Assembly (NCBI RefSeq): GCF_014898155.1
Contig: NZ_CP062938.1
Coordinates: 1,178,001-1,242,000 of the forward strand
DNA: 64,000 nucleotides
Source of the DNA: Bifidobacterium eulemuris
Lineage (GTDB): Bacteria > Actinomycetota > Actinomycetes > Actinomycetales > Bifidobacteriaceae
Direction of reading: 5' to 3'
Shown here: positions 1-8,933 of the stretch, piece after piece
Layout of the letters: each line of letters starts with the position of its first letter
Numbering within the stretch: position 1 is the first letter of the stretch
Position numbers and translations under genes: made by a program
The notes under the pieces: generated by a model
The model's database searches: none
Told to the model about the DNA's origin: nothing
The model's input: the letters and a program-made list of their open reading frames with translations, nothing else

Positions 1-84
1 TTCACCCGCCGGAGCCATCCTTATAACAAAACTGTTCCACCTCATCACGCAATGCTGCCCATACCTATATATATGCATACGCAA

Positions 85-116
85 AAGGACCCGACTCCAT
101 ACGGAGCCGGGTCCTT
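85..116 (-). terminator. Rho-independent terminator of adhE
   Basis: A near-perfect inverted repeat (arms AAGGACCCGGCTCC / GGAGTCGGGTCCTT, loop GTAT) lies 26 bp past the adhE stop codon. On the minus strand it is followed by a short T run, so it is well placed to end the adhE transcript. Confidence 0.8.
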
Positions 117-141
117 ATATCAGTTCAACGCCAAGGCGTCA

Positions 142-2871
142 TCACCGCTCGGAGGCTTCCTCCGTGGCGGCTTCGCCTTCGCGCTCGACGCGCAGCTTGT
201 GGCCTTCGGCCTGGCTGACGCCGTAGTAGGCGGCGATGGCGATGTCCTTCATGTCCTCGATCTGCGGGATGCGCGGGTTCGCGGGGGCGCACTGGTCCTC
301 GTAGGCGCGCATGCCGATCTGGTCGAGCACGCTCCAGAAGTAGTCCTCGTCCACACCGCAGTCCTGGAAGCTCTTGTTCATGCCGAGCTTGTTGTCGCGG
401 TAGTCCTCGACGGCCTTCGCCAGGTTCTCGACGGCTTCGGCCGGGGTCTTGCCCGGGTCGATGCCGAGGTTGCGGGCGATGTCCTGGTAGCGCTCCGGGG
501 CGATGTACTTGTTGTACTTCGGCCAGGAGGTGGGCTCCTCCGGAACGGATCCGTTGTAACGGATCACGTACGGCAGCAGGATGGAGTTGGTGCGGCCGTG
601 GGCGATGTGGCACAGCGCGCCGATGGTGTGGCTCATGCCGTGGCACATGCCGAGGAACGCGGAGCCGAAGGCCATACCGGCCATGGTGGCGGCGTTGTGC
701 ATCTTCTCCTGGGCGCGGGTCTTGTCCTCACCGGGCTCGCCGTTGACGGATTCGGCCAGGTTGTCCCAGATGAGCTTGGCCGCGTGCAGCGCCATGCCAT
801 CGGTGAAGTCGTTCGCGTACACGGACACGTAGGCTTCCATCGAGTGGGTCAGGGCGTCGAAGCCGGCGTCGGAGGCGAGGCGGCGCGGCTGGGTGCGGGC
901 CAGCACCGGATCGACGATGGCGACCGACGGGGTCAGCGCGTAATCGGTGATCGGGTACTTGTAGCCGGTCTTGTGGTCGGAGATCACGGCGAACGGGGTC
1001 ACCTCGGAGCCGGTGCCCGACGAGGTCGGGATGCACACGAGCTTGGCCTTCTTGCCCAGCGGCGGGATCTTGAACGCGCGCTTGCGGATGTCGAAGAACT
1101 TCTCGCGCACGTCGGAGAAGGAGATTTCCGGGTGCTCGTAGAGCAGCCACATGATCTTGGCCGCGTCCATCGGGGAGCCGCCGCCGACCGCGATGATCGT
1201 GTCGGGCTCGAACTCCTCGCGCATCATCTCGGCGCCCTTCTCGACGGTCTCGACCGAGGGCTCCGGCTCGACGTAGTCGATGATGCGGAAGGTGACGCGG
1301 TTGGCGCGGGCGCGCAGCTGGTCGATGATCTTATCGACGATACCGAGCTGCTCCATCACCTTGTCGCACACGATGACGGCCTTCTCGATGCCGTACATGT
1401 CGCGCAGGTACTTGACGGAGTTCGGCTCGAAGTAGGTCTTCGGCGGGATCTTGAACCACTGCATGTTGTTGTTCCTCCGAGCGATGCGCTTGACGTTGAT
1501 GAGATTCACGGCCTGCACGTTGCCGGACACGCTGTTGCCGCCGTAGGAGCCGCAGCCCAGGGTCAGGGACGGGGCGACCGCGTTGTAGATGTCGCCCACG
1601 CCACCCAGGGAGCTCGGGGAGTTCCAGATGATGCGGCAGGCGTGCATCCTGAGGCCATACTCACGCACCAGATCCTGGTTGTTGGTGTGGATGGCGGCGG
1701 TGTGGCCGGCGCCGTGCACGAGCATCTGCTCGCACATCACGAAGGCCTCGTCCTTGTCCTTGGCCTTGAGCACGGCCTGCACGGGGCCGAGCTTCTCCAT
1801 GGTCAGGGGCTCGTTCTCGCCGACTTCCTTGCATTCGGCGGCCAGAATGGTCGCGTCGGCCGGGATCTCGAAGCCGGACTGGCGGGCGATCCACTGCGGG
1901 GACTTGCCCGGCACCTTGGAGTTGAGGACCGGCTTGTTGCCGGAGAAGGCGGTGCAGCCGAACATGAACTGCTCGAGCTTGGCCTTCTCCTCGTCGTTCA
2001 CGAAGTAGGCCTTACGGCGCTTGAGTTCCTTGACCAGCGGCGCGTAGACGTCCTTGTGGGCGATGATGGCCTGCTCGGTGGCGCAGATCATGCCGTAGTC
2101 GAAATGCTTGGAGAGGATCAGGTCGTTCGCGGCGCGCACGATGTCCACGTCCGCGTCGACGTAGGCCGGGGCGTTGCCGGCGCCCACGCCGAGGGCGGGC
2201 TTGCCGGAGGAGTACGCGGCCTTGACCATGCCCGGGCCGCCGGTGGCCAGGATGGTGGCGATGCCGGGGTGCTTCATCAGCGCGCCGGTCGCTTCGATGG
2301 AGGGATGCTCGATCCACTGGATGCAGTCCGCGGGAGCGCCGGCCTCGACGGCCGCGTCACGCACGATGCGCGCGGCCTCGGAGGAGCACTTCTGGGCGAA
2401 GGGGTGGAAGCCGAACACGATCGGACAGCGGGTCTTCAGGGCGATCAGCGACTTGAAGATCGCGGTGGAGGTCGGGTTGGTGACCGGGGTCACGCCCGCG
2501 ACCACGCCCACGGGCTCGGCGATCTCGTCGATGCCCATGACGTCGTCTTCGCGGATGATGCCGACGGTCTTCTGCCCGGCCAGGTAGTTGGTGACGTGCT
2601 CGCACGCGAAGATGTTCTTGGTGGCCTTGTCTTCCACAAGACCGCGGCCGGTCTCGTCGACGGCCATCTTCGCCAGCACGAGATGCTTGTTCAAAGCGGC
2701 GATCGAAGCCTTGGCGACGATGCGGTCGACCTGCTCCTGATCCAGCTTCTCGAACTCCTCAAGGGCCTTCAGGCCCTTCTTGACGAGAGCGTCGACCTCG
2801 GCCTCGGCCGCGGCCTGCTTCTCTTCGGGGCTCGGCTTGGTAGCCTCGATGTTCTTCTTTGCTTCTGCCAC
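142..2871 (-). CDS. adhE: Bifunctional acetaldehyde-CoA/alcohol dehydrogenase AdhE
   Basis: This cytosolic enzyme converts acetyl-CoA to acetaldehyde and then ethanol, reoxidising two NADH; in bifidobacteria it is the ethanol-forming electron sink of the fructose-6-phosphate shunt. The 909 aa match the usual length. The N-terminal half is a CoA-acylating aldehyde dehydrogenase with the catalytic Cys in DYGMICATEQ (about residue 263). The C-terminal half is an iron-dependent alcohol dehydrogenase with GGGSPMDAAK near residue 560 and metal-binding histidines in GMCHGMSHTIG near 745. The start is GTG at 2871, preceded by a strong GAGGAGG site 7 nt upstream. It is monocistronic, with its own terminator at 85-116 and a TGTGA-N6-TCACA palindrome 58 bp upstream that may serve as a redox operator. 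Confidence 0.97.
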   Translation of the reverse strand: MAEAKKNIEATKPSPEEKQAAAEAEVDALVKKGLKALEEFEKLDQEQVDRIVAKASIAALNKHLVLAKMAVDETGRGLVEDKATKNIFACEHVTNYLAGQKTVGIIREDDVMGIDEIAEPVGVVAGVTPVTNPTSTAIFKSLIALKTRCPIVFGFHPFAQKCSSEAARIVRDAAVEAGAPADCIQWIEHPSIEATGALMKHPGIATILATGGPGMVKAAYSSGKPALGVGAGNAPAYVDADVDIVRAANDLILSKHFDYGMICATEQAIIAHKDVYAPLVKELKRRKAYFVNDEEKAKLEQFMFGCTAFSGNKPVLNSKVPGKSPQWIARQSGFEIPADATILAAECKEVGENEPLTMEKLGPVQAVLKAKDKDEAFVMCEQMLVHGAGHTAAIHTNNQDLVREYGLRMHACRIIWNSPSSLGGVGDIYNAVAPSLTLGCGSYGGNSVSGNVQAVNLINVKRIARRNNNMQWFKIPPKTYFEPNSVKYLRDMYGIEKAVIVCDKVMEQLGIVDKIIDQLRARANRVTFRIIDYVEPEPSVETVEKGAEMMREEFEPDTIIAVGGGSPMDAAKIMWLLYEHPEISFSDVREKFFDIRKRAFKIPPLGKKAKLVCIPTSSGTGSEVTPFAVISDHKTGYKYPITDYALTPSVAIVDPVLARTQPRRLASDAGFDALTHSMEAYVSVYANDFTDGMALHAAKLIWDNLAESVNGEPGEDKTRAQEKMHNAATMAGMAFGSAFLGMCHGMSHTIGALCHIAHGRTNSILLPYVIRYNGSVPEEPTSWPKYNKYIAPERYQDIARNLGIDPGKTPAEAVENLAKAVEDYRDNKLGMNKSFQDCGVDEDYFWSVLDQIGMRAYEDQCAPANPRIPQIEDMKDIAIAAYYGVSQAEGHKLRVEREGEAATEEASER

Positions 2872-2929
2872 TTTCGGTCCTCCTCGATCTAGGATGTCGC
2901 AAAGGGTGGTGTGTTGTCGCAGAACCTAT

Positions 2930-2947
2930 CTGTGACCCAAGTCACAG
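2930..2947. promoter_or_regulatory. Palindromic operator candidate upstream of adhE (TGTGA-N6-TCACA)
   Basis: A perfect 18-bp palindrome, CTGTGAC-CCAA-GTCACAG, lies 58 bp before the adhE start codon. The core TGTGA-N6-TCACA is shared by operators of the NADH-sensing repressor Rex in actinobacteria and by CRP/FNR-family proteins. Because the target is adhE, Rex is the more natural guess; this is inference. A TAGGTT at 2923-2928 on the minus strand could be the -10 box next to it. Confidence 0.6.
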
Positions 2948-3292
2948 GTTACCGGAGAGCAGCCGCTTTTGCACATTTGCCGTGTTGCACACTTCACGGT
3001 ATTTTCTGTGCTATTTATGTTCTTCTTTTGTTCTTTTTTGCGATTTAATCGACTATTTTCTACCATTTGAGTGATTTTGTCCGCTTTTATGTGCGAAATC
3101 GAACATCACTTCGGACAAACTTCTTGAAATTTATTTTCCATAAGTTTTTCCACACAAAATAATTCTTTGAAGTCATTTTATAAAAGTCAGGCGCTACACC
3201 CCGCAAAACCGTTGCCATCACGCCGTTTCTTATATCACCACCACAGTCAGCCAAACAGCGGCATTCGCCGTTTCATCAGCACATTTGGCAAA

Positions 3293-3308
3293 CACTTTTG
3301 ATAAAGTG
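3293..3308. promoter_or_regulatory. Palindromic operator candidate upstream of the ROK regulator
   Basis: The sequence CACTTT-TGAT-AAAGTG is a perfect inverted repeat with a 4-nt centre, located 51 bp before the preferred ATG of the ROK regulator. ROK repressors commonly control their own gene from such a position, so autoregulation is plausible but not demonstrated. Confidence 0.4.
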
Positions 3309-3359
3309 ATGCCAGATATCGTCGAAATACGGCATAGGCATGGGATCAAGGAGCCGACA

Positions 3360-4490
3360 ATGAAGACAGCATCCGTCGCCGCGCTGAAGGAACAGAACCG
3401 CCGCGCCATCACCGACTACCTCTACCGGCACCACGACGTCACCAAGCAGACGCTGGAACGCGAGCTGGAACTCAGTCTGCCGACCATCACCGCCAACCTG
3501 CGGGCCTTGGAGCAGGAGGGGCTGATCGTTCGCGGCACACCGCAGGAATCCACCGGCGGACGCAAGGCGCAGACCTACGAGTTCTCCCCCACATCCCACG
3601 CCGCCATCGGCGTGGCCGCCTGCGCCGGAGGCATCACCATGTGCGCCGTGGACCTGCGCGGCAACGTCATCGCCCGCAGACACAAAACCACCCAATACCG
3701 CGACAGCGACGCCTACTATCGCAAACTCGGCGCGATGGTCACCGAATTCGCCGACGCCGTGTCCAAACAGGGCAGCGCCATTCTCGGCGTCGCCTTCTCC
3801 ATCCAAGGCATCGTCTCACCCGACGGACGGACCATCACCTTCGGCAATATCGTGGGAAACACCGGACTGACGCTGGAAACGCTGGCGCAGGGAGTGGACT
3901 ATCCCGCGCTGATGATCCACGACTCGGACGCCTCCGCCATGGCCGAGCTATGGTTCGATTCCACCATCACCGACGCGGTCTGCGTGTATCTGGAACGCCG
4001 GCCGGGCGGCGCGGTGATCGTGGGCGGGCAACTCTACCAGGGGCCGAACCAATGCAACGGCACCATCGAACATATGCGCCTCGTGCCCGGCGGCGAGGAA
4101 TGCTATTGCGGGCAGCGCGGATGCATGGACGTCTACTGCTCGCCGGAGACGCTGATGGAGGACGGCGAAAGCCTGCCGGGCTTCTTCAGCGTGCTGGAAC
4201 AGGGCGAACGCGATCATCGCGAGCGCTTCGACGAATGGCTGGGCAATGTGGCGCAGGCGGTGGCGAATATCCGCGCCGTGCTCGCCGGCGACATCATCAT
4301 CGGCGGCGAGGCGGCGCAGTATCTTGACGACGCGGACATCATCGACCTCAAACGCCGCGTGGACGCGCTCAGCCCCTTCGCCTCGGAGCGTTTCGAGCTG
4401 CGCAAAAGCAGCTGCGCCGATGACCAGAACATCATCGGCGCAGCCCTACGCTTCGTCCAAACCTATATCGACGAGATCTGCGGCGAGTAG
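3360..4490 (+). CDS. ROK-family transcriptional regulator
   Basis: A 376-aa ROK regulator (NagC/XylR/Mlc group) that probably represses sugar-use genes. The N-terminal 65 residues form a winged helix (KQTLERELELSLPTITANL). The remainder is a sugar-kinase-like ROK domain with the zinc-binding cluster CYCGQRGC near residue 250. I chose ATG 3360 because AAGGAG lies 6 nt upstream; the reading frame is open back to a TTG at 3285, but that start has no ribosome site and would cover the palindrome at 3293-3308. It stands divergent from adhE and converges with the GH31 gene, overlapping its 3' end by 28 bp. The ligand is unknown. Confidence 0.85.
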   Translation: MKTASVAALKEQNRRAITDYLYRHHDVTKQTLERELELSLPTITANLRALEQEGLIVRGTPQESTGGRKAQTYEFSPTSHAAIGVAACAGGITMCAVDLRGNVIARRHKTTQYRDSDAYYRKLGAMVTEFADAVSKQGSAILGVAFSIQGIVSPDGRTITFGNIVGNTGLTLETLAQGVDYPALMIHDSDASAMAELWFDSTITDAVCVYLERRPGGAVIVGGQLYQGPNQCNGTIEHMRLVPGGEECYCGQRGCMDVYCSPETLMEDGESLPGFFSVLEQGERDHRERFDEWLGNVAQAVANIRAVLAGDIIIGGEAAQYLDDADIIDLKRRVDALSPFASERFELRKSSCADDQNIIGAALRFVQTYIDEICGE

Positions 4491-6973
4491 CCTCGCGCAA
4501 GTACCTCATCCACAGCATGAATAACCGGCGTAGGCAAAGGCGGATTAATGGTGTTCAACGCCGCGTGTGCGTTCACGCCCAATTCACACACCATGCCATA
4601 GGACTTTCGCTTCGCATCATCAGAAATCTGCGCATCGCGGAATATCGTGTAGATGTCCCGTTCAGTCGGATTTTGCGCAATACCGAGTCTGCCTGGAAAC
4701 TCCACGGTGATGGCTCTATCGACAGGAAGCTCTGGCAATGCAATCGTTATGGCCAACGTCGCTGGATCGTACGAAGCCTCAACTGCGAAAGGTTCTCCAC
4801 CGTCCATACGCACAGTCACTGAATCTTCATCCAAACAATCGGCCACGCCACGAACGGTTACGGTCCATTGCCTTGTTTGGGGGACGACCTGTGGTTTCTC
4901 CGTCTTCACCGCACCGATGACGAGTTCGGATCGCCTCTCATCGAAAGTGAAGGTGGTACAGGCCGTAATCGCAACTTTTTCTTCGGCACCATCATCCTCA
5001 ATCATGGTGAACGACCCATCGGCTCCGGGAAACAACATGATTTGCAGCGATTGCGGGTTCATCACCGAATTCAACGGCTCGGATTCCGTTTGCAACGGCA
5101 CGATCGCGCCAGCATGGACGAATACCGGCATGCCATCGAGTGGACGCCAAACCTCCATCCTTCTACCAGAGACAGGTTCAGACACATAATGACGACCGGT
5201 GAAGAAGTCGAACCACATGCCCTGCGGCAGCCACACATCGGCCTTGCCCATTTGCACGCACCGTTCACCCGGCGTAACGATAGGTGCGACCAACAACTCG
5301 CTGCCAAACAGGAACTCGTCCGGGAACTGGTAGGCTTCATCCAGCTGAGGATAATGCCAATACAGCGGCTGCACCAATGGTTCCGAATCCCGGGCGGAAC
5401 GCCAATTCATAGTGTACAGATATGGAATCAACGCATGACGAAGACGCAACGCATGCACCATCGCCGACTCTGTTTCGAGACGGAAGTTCCAAGGCTCCTT
5501 GCCTGAGAATGGCGAATCCGTCGAGTGTAGACGATTGATGGGGCTGAATGTCCCCAGCTGATACCAGCGAGCCTCAAGCTCCTCATCTCGATAACCGAGC
5601 ATATGACCGCCGATATCATGACTCCACCATCCATACCCAATATTCGCAGCGGTGGCTGTGAATTCCGGCTGGAAGCGCAATGATTCCCAAGTCATATGGG
5701 TGTCGCCAGAGAAACCAATTGGATAGCGATGCGATCCAGGCCCCGCATAGCGGGAAAAAGTGAGAGGTCGACGGTTTCGTTCCGCATAGGATGAGCCGTC
5801 CTGTCTTGCCGACTCCAGATAGTGCAGGTGGTTCAAGCCCCACAACGGATCGAGTCCCGGCTGACGGGTCACACCACCTTGCTGCCAATCAATCCACCAA
5901 AAATCGACACCCTCGTCTTCCAACGGATGATGGAGTCTGTCGAAATAGGCTTCCATGAAGCGTGGACTCGTCAGATCGAATTGGACCGCTTCTCCTGTGG
6001 ATGGATCAATGCCCATGGCTTGGGCCATGGTCTCATACTGATCCTCATACGCTCTGATACCGTCTTTCGGATGTATGTTCAATGTGACGCGCATTCCATG
6101 CTCATGCAACCAAGCAAGGAAACGCCGCGGATTAGGGAAGAAGTTCCGGTTCCACGTGTATCCGGTCCAACCGGTTCCGTATTGCCGATCCACATCGTCG
6201 ACCAGATGCCAATCCATATCGATTACGGCTGTGGTAAATGGAATCCGTTCACTCTCAAATCGCTCGATCAAAGCGCAATATTCGCTCTCGGTATACCGGT
6301 GAAAACGACTCCACCAATTGCCGAATGCGAAACGAGGCAGTAGCGGCGTTGCACCCGTTAATCGCATAAAATCACGAACCGCTTCACGGTAACGATGCCC
6401 ATAGGCGAACAGATAGATATCCGTCGTATGTGTATCTTTGGGAACCACCCAAGTGCCGAATGGGTTGGGTGCACCGTGGACGGCTGGCACCTCGCGAATG
6501 AGATTCGCGTCAGAGTCATCGATAATGGCCCAGCCATCCCGACTGTTGACGCCCACTTCTAGAGGAATACGCCCGTTGGCGTTGTCCAATGTGCGAGCGG
6601 TTCCGCCAAGATTTCCCCGCTGCTCATCACCGTAATGCCAAGTGTTGTTACCAGAGGGCACCTGTTTGACCGTGGCATACAGGCCCTCTTTGCTGAAAGG
6701 ACCGCGATTGTACGAGATATGCACGGATGCGGTGTCAATCTCCAACCATCCGTCGCGATCCTGCACCGTATATTGCGGCACTTCGTTGAAATCTCGCACC
6801 ATTGTCATCTGCGTGGCGTCATCCACAAACACGCCGCTGTCCGACCATTCGAATCGCACCAGCGCGTCGGTGATCAGACCAATACGCCAATGTTCCCCTT
6901 GGATAACCGCTCGCGTATCCATATGGGGCTGAATACCTTGCGAGCGCAGCGAAAACTGTCGTGCATCAACCAT
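4463..6973 (-). CDS. Glycoside hydrolase family 31 (alpha-glucosidase/alpha-xylosidase type)
   Basis: An 836-aa GH31 enzyme that hydrolyses alpha-glycosidic links from non-reducing ends, presumably in the cytosol because no signal peptide is seen. The nucleophile Asp is in FWWIDWQQGG (about residue 365) and the acid/base Asp in GFSGDTHMTWE (about 420). The C-terminal 150 residues look like the usual beta-sandwich extension. The start ATG at 6973 has AGGAGC about 6-8 nt upstream. It is the last gene of the cassette that begins with the lipoprotein at 12480 and lies 29 bp after the permease, so alpha-gluco-oligosaccharide processing is the likely role; alpha-xylosidase activity cannot be excluded from sequence alone. 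Its 3' end overlaps the convergent ROK gene. Confidence 0.88.
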   Translation of the reverse strand: MVDARQFSLRSQGIQPHMDTRAVIQGEHWRIGLITDALVRFEWSDSGVFVDDATQMTMVRDFNEVPQYTVQDRDGWLEIDTASVHISYNRGPFSKEGLYATVKQVPSGNNTWHYGDEQRGNLGGTARTLDNANGRIPLEVGVNSRDGWAIIDDSDANLIREVPAVHGAPNPFGTWVVPKDTHTTDIYLFAYGHRYREAVRDFMRLTGATPLLPRFAFGNWWSRFHRYTESEYCALIERFESERIPFTTAVIDMDWHLVDDVDRQYGTGWTGYTWNRNFFPNPRRFLAWLHEHGMRVTLNIHPKDGIRAYEDQYETMAQAMGIDPSTGEAVQFDLTSPRFMEAYFDRLHHPLEDEGVDFWWIDWQQGGVTRQPGLDPLWGLNHLHYLESARQDGSSYAERNRRPLTFSRYAGPGSHRYPIGFSGDTHMTWESLRFQPEFTATAANIGYGWWSHDIGGHMLGYRDEELEARWYQLGTFSPINRLHSTDSPFSGKEPWNFRLETESAMVHALRLRHALIPYLYTMNWRSARDSEPLVQPLYWHYPQLDEAYQFPDEFLFGSELLVAPIVTPGERCVQMGKADVWLPQGMWFDFFTGRHYVSEPVSGRRMEVWRPLDGMPVFVHAGAIVPLQTESEPLNSVMNPQSLQIMLFPGADGSFTMIEDDGAEEKVAITACTTFTFDERRSELVIGAVKTEKPQVVPQTRQWTVTVRGVADCLDEDSVTVRMDGGEPFAVEASYDPATLAITIALPELPVDRAITVEFPGRLGIAQNPTERDIYTIFRDAQISDDAKRKSYGMVCELGVNAHAALNTINPPLPTPVIHAVDEVLARGYSPQISSI

Positions 6974-7002
6974 GTGTTTGCTCCTATTCGAATGGCCAGC
7001 TG

Positions 7003-7947
7003 TCAGCCCTTGACAGCGCCGATCATAACGCCCTTATTGAAATATTTTTGCAGGAACGGGTAGATGATAAGCAGCGGCAAAGTGGAGACCAGAATGATAC
7101 CAAACTTGATCTGATCGCCCAGATTCTGCGATTGCGCCGCGGACATGCCCGCCGCCCCTTGGTCCGTCTGATTGGCGAGCAGAATATTCTGCAACACCAC
7201 CTGCAACGGCTGCTTGTCTTGCGTGCGAATATAAATCAAACCGGTGAAATAATCATTCCAGTGACCTACGAAACAGTACAAGCCGATAACCGCGATAATG
7301 GCGCTTGACAACGGCAGCACTATCTTCACGAAGAACCCAAAATAGCTGACGCCATCCACACGGGCGGCATCACGAAGTTCCTCCGGGATGGAGCTTTCGA
7401 AGAAGGAACGTGCGATGATCATGTTGTATACGCCGAAAGCACCCGGCAGGATGAACACCCACATCGAATCCAAAAGGTTCAGCTGTTTCATCAACAGATA
7501 GCTCGGCACCAAGCCTCCGCCGAAGAACATGGTGAAGGTGAACAGGAGCATCAGCACGCGTCTTGGTTTGAATTCCTTGCGGGCACATGCAAACGCCGCC
7601 GGGATAGTGACCAGGAGGTTCACAACCGTGCCGACCACGGTGTACAGGATGGTGTTGGCGTATCCCGTCCAGATTCGACTGTCGGCAAGTATCGTCGCAT
7701 AGGCATCGAAGCTGAAGCCTTTAGGCAGTAATGTGACATTTCCGGTCGCCACATCAGTCGGATCGGAGAACGATGCGATGACGATAAACCAGAGAGGATA
7801 GATAATCACCAGTACGATGGCGACGACGATCACCGCGATAACGCCGTCGACAATCCAGTCGGACATTGTTTTCTTTTGACGCACGCGAGGGTTAAAAGGA
7901 ATGCTTTCGGAACGAGGACGATCTTGCACGGAGGCTTGTGAACTCAT
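7003..7947 (-). CDS. Carbohydrate ABC transporter permease (LplC/MalG-like)
   Basis: A 314-aa inner-membrane permease with six predicted helices, one of the two membrane subunits of an oligosaccharide importer. The permease loop motif EELRDAARVDGVSYFGFF (the EAA motif) contacts the ATPase. I start it at ATG 7947, which has AAAGGA about 9 nt upstream; the ATG at 7956 is immediately next to that site and too close. It lies 13 bp behind its partner permease (7961-8923). No ATP-binding subunit is encoded in the cassette, so it probably uses a shared MsiK-type ATPase. The C-terminal end (LLIIYPFLQKYFNKGVMIG) is nearly identical to the permease at 58672-59634, showing paralogy of the two cassettes. 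Confidence 0.92.
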   Translation of the reverse strand: MSSQASVQDRPRSESIPFNPRVRQKKTMSDWIVDGVIAVIVVAIVLVIIYPLWFIVIASFSDPTDVATGNVTLLPKGFSFDAYATILADSRIWTGYANTILYTVVGTVVNLLVTIPAAFACARKEFKPRRVLMLLFTFTMFFGGGLVPSYLLMKQLNLLDSMWVFILPGAFGVYNMIIARSFFESSIPEELRDAARVDGVSYFGFFVKIVLPLSSAIIAVIGLYCFVGHWNDYFTGLIYIRTQDKQPLQVVLQNILLANQTDQGAAGMSAAQSQNLGDQIKFGIILVSTLPLLIIYPFLQKYFNKGVMIGAVKG

Positions 7948-7960
7948 GGTGTTCATCCTT

Positions 7961-8923
7961 TCAGAAGATGCTAGTGTCGCTGGTCTTCTTGGCGATCATG
8001 TTGGCAATGATCAGGAAGAAGAAATTCACCACGGAATTGAATAGGCCAATGGCCGTGGAATAGGAGAATTGATTGTCGAGAATACCGATGCGATAGGTGT
8101 ATGTGGAGATGACCTCGGAAGCGGTGATATTCAGCGTATTTTGCATAAGCCACACTTTTTCGAAGCCAACACCCAGCACCGATCCCATGTTCATGATCAG
8201 CAGCACACCAACCGTCGGCATAATCGTAGGGATATCCACATATCGAATGAGCTGCAGCCGACCGGCACCGTCGATTTTCGCAGCCTCGTAAAGCGCCAAA
8301 TCCACAGAGGAAAGCGCCGCCAGATAGATAATGCAGTTCCACCCCATATGTTGCCAGACCTCAGAAATCCAGTAGATGGGAGTAAACGCACCAGTCTCAC
8401 CCATAAGCGAGGTGTCACCGAAGAAGCGGCCAAGCAAACCATTGCCGGGAGCCAGAAAAATGTTGATCATCGATACCATGACCACTGTGGAGATGAAATG
8501 AGGCATGTAGGTGATGGTTTGCACGAAGCCCTTGATTTTCGCATTACCGATTTGATTAATCAATAAGGCGAGGATGATGGGTGCCACGAACCCGGTGGCC
8601 AGCGTCCACAGACTGATGCGGAACGTATTGATGATGATTTCCGTGAACAGCGGATCCTGGAAGAAACGGATGAAATACTTCAGGCCGACGAATTCCCCGC
8701 CGGTAAGTCCCTTGCCGATTTCATATTCGCGAAAAGCCAACTGAATGCCATACATTGGCACATAGGCGAAAATCACTACGAAAACAATGGCCGGCAGAAC
8801 CATGGCCCACAGCTGCCAATACAGGCGGATATGTTCGGCAAGCCCTCTGAGGATGGACTTGGACCGAGCGCGAGATTCATGGTGGTGATGAACGGCTTCT
8901 CCTGTTTTCATGGTTGCAGACAT
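7961..8923 (-). CDS. Carbohydrate ABC transporter permease (LplB-like)
   Basis: A 320-aa integral membrane protein with about six helices and the EAA-type loop LYEAAKIDGAGRLQLIRYVD, which marks sugar ABC permeases. It pairs with the LplC-like permease immediately downstream and with the lipoprotein at 10843-12480. The ATG at 8923 follows a strong AAGGAGG. It lies 10 bp after the GH13 gene, so the operon is tightly packed. It is closely similar to the permease at 59684-60676. Substrate is inferred from the neighbouring GH13 and GH31 enzymes as alpha-glucosides. Confidence 0.92.
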   Translation of the reverse strand: MSATMKTGEAVHHHHESRARSKSILRGLAEHIRLYWQLWAMVLPAIVFVVIFAYVPMYGIQLAFREYEIGKGLTGGEFVGLKYFIRFFQDPLFTEIIINTFRISLWTLATGFVAPIILALLINQIGNAKIKGFVQTITYMPHFISTVVMVSMINIFLAPGNGLLGRFFGDTSLMGETGAFTPIYWISEVWQHMGWNCIIYLAALSSVDLALYEAAKIDGAGRLQLIRYVDIPTIMPTVGVLLIMNMGSVLGVGFEKVWLMQNTLNITASEVISTYTYRIGILDNQFSYSTAIGLFNSVVNFFFLIIANMIAKKTSDTSIF

Positions 8924-8933
8924 GACATCCTCC

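Larger units (their letters stand above)
2872..3359. other. Divergent intergenic region adhE / ROK regulator
   Basis: These 488 bp separate the start of adhE from that of the ROK gene. The stretch from about 2980 to 3240 is distinctly A+T-rich compared with its surroundings. I see no credible gene in it. It holds the palindromes at 2930-2947 (adhE side) and 3293-3308 (ROK side). Confidence 0.7.

Noticed and set aside
52..2892. A 946-codon open frame on the plus strand
   Set aside because: It is the antisense shadow of adhE; it is made of Gly/Val/His/Asp-rich chance sequence and has no ribosome site.
3285..3359. TTG start for the ROK regulator
   Set aside because: No ribosome site there, while ATG 3360 has AAGGAG at proper distance and keeps the palindrome outside the gene.
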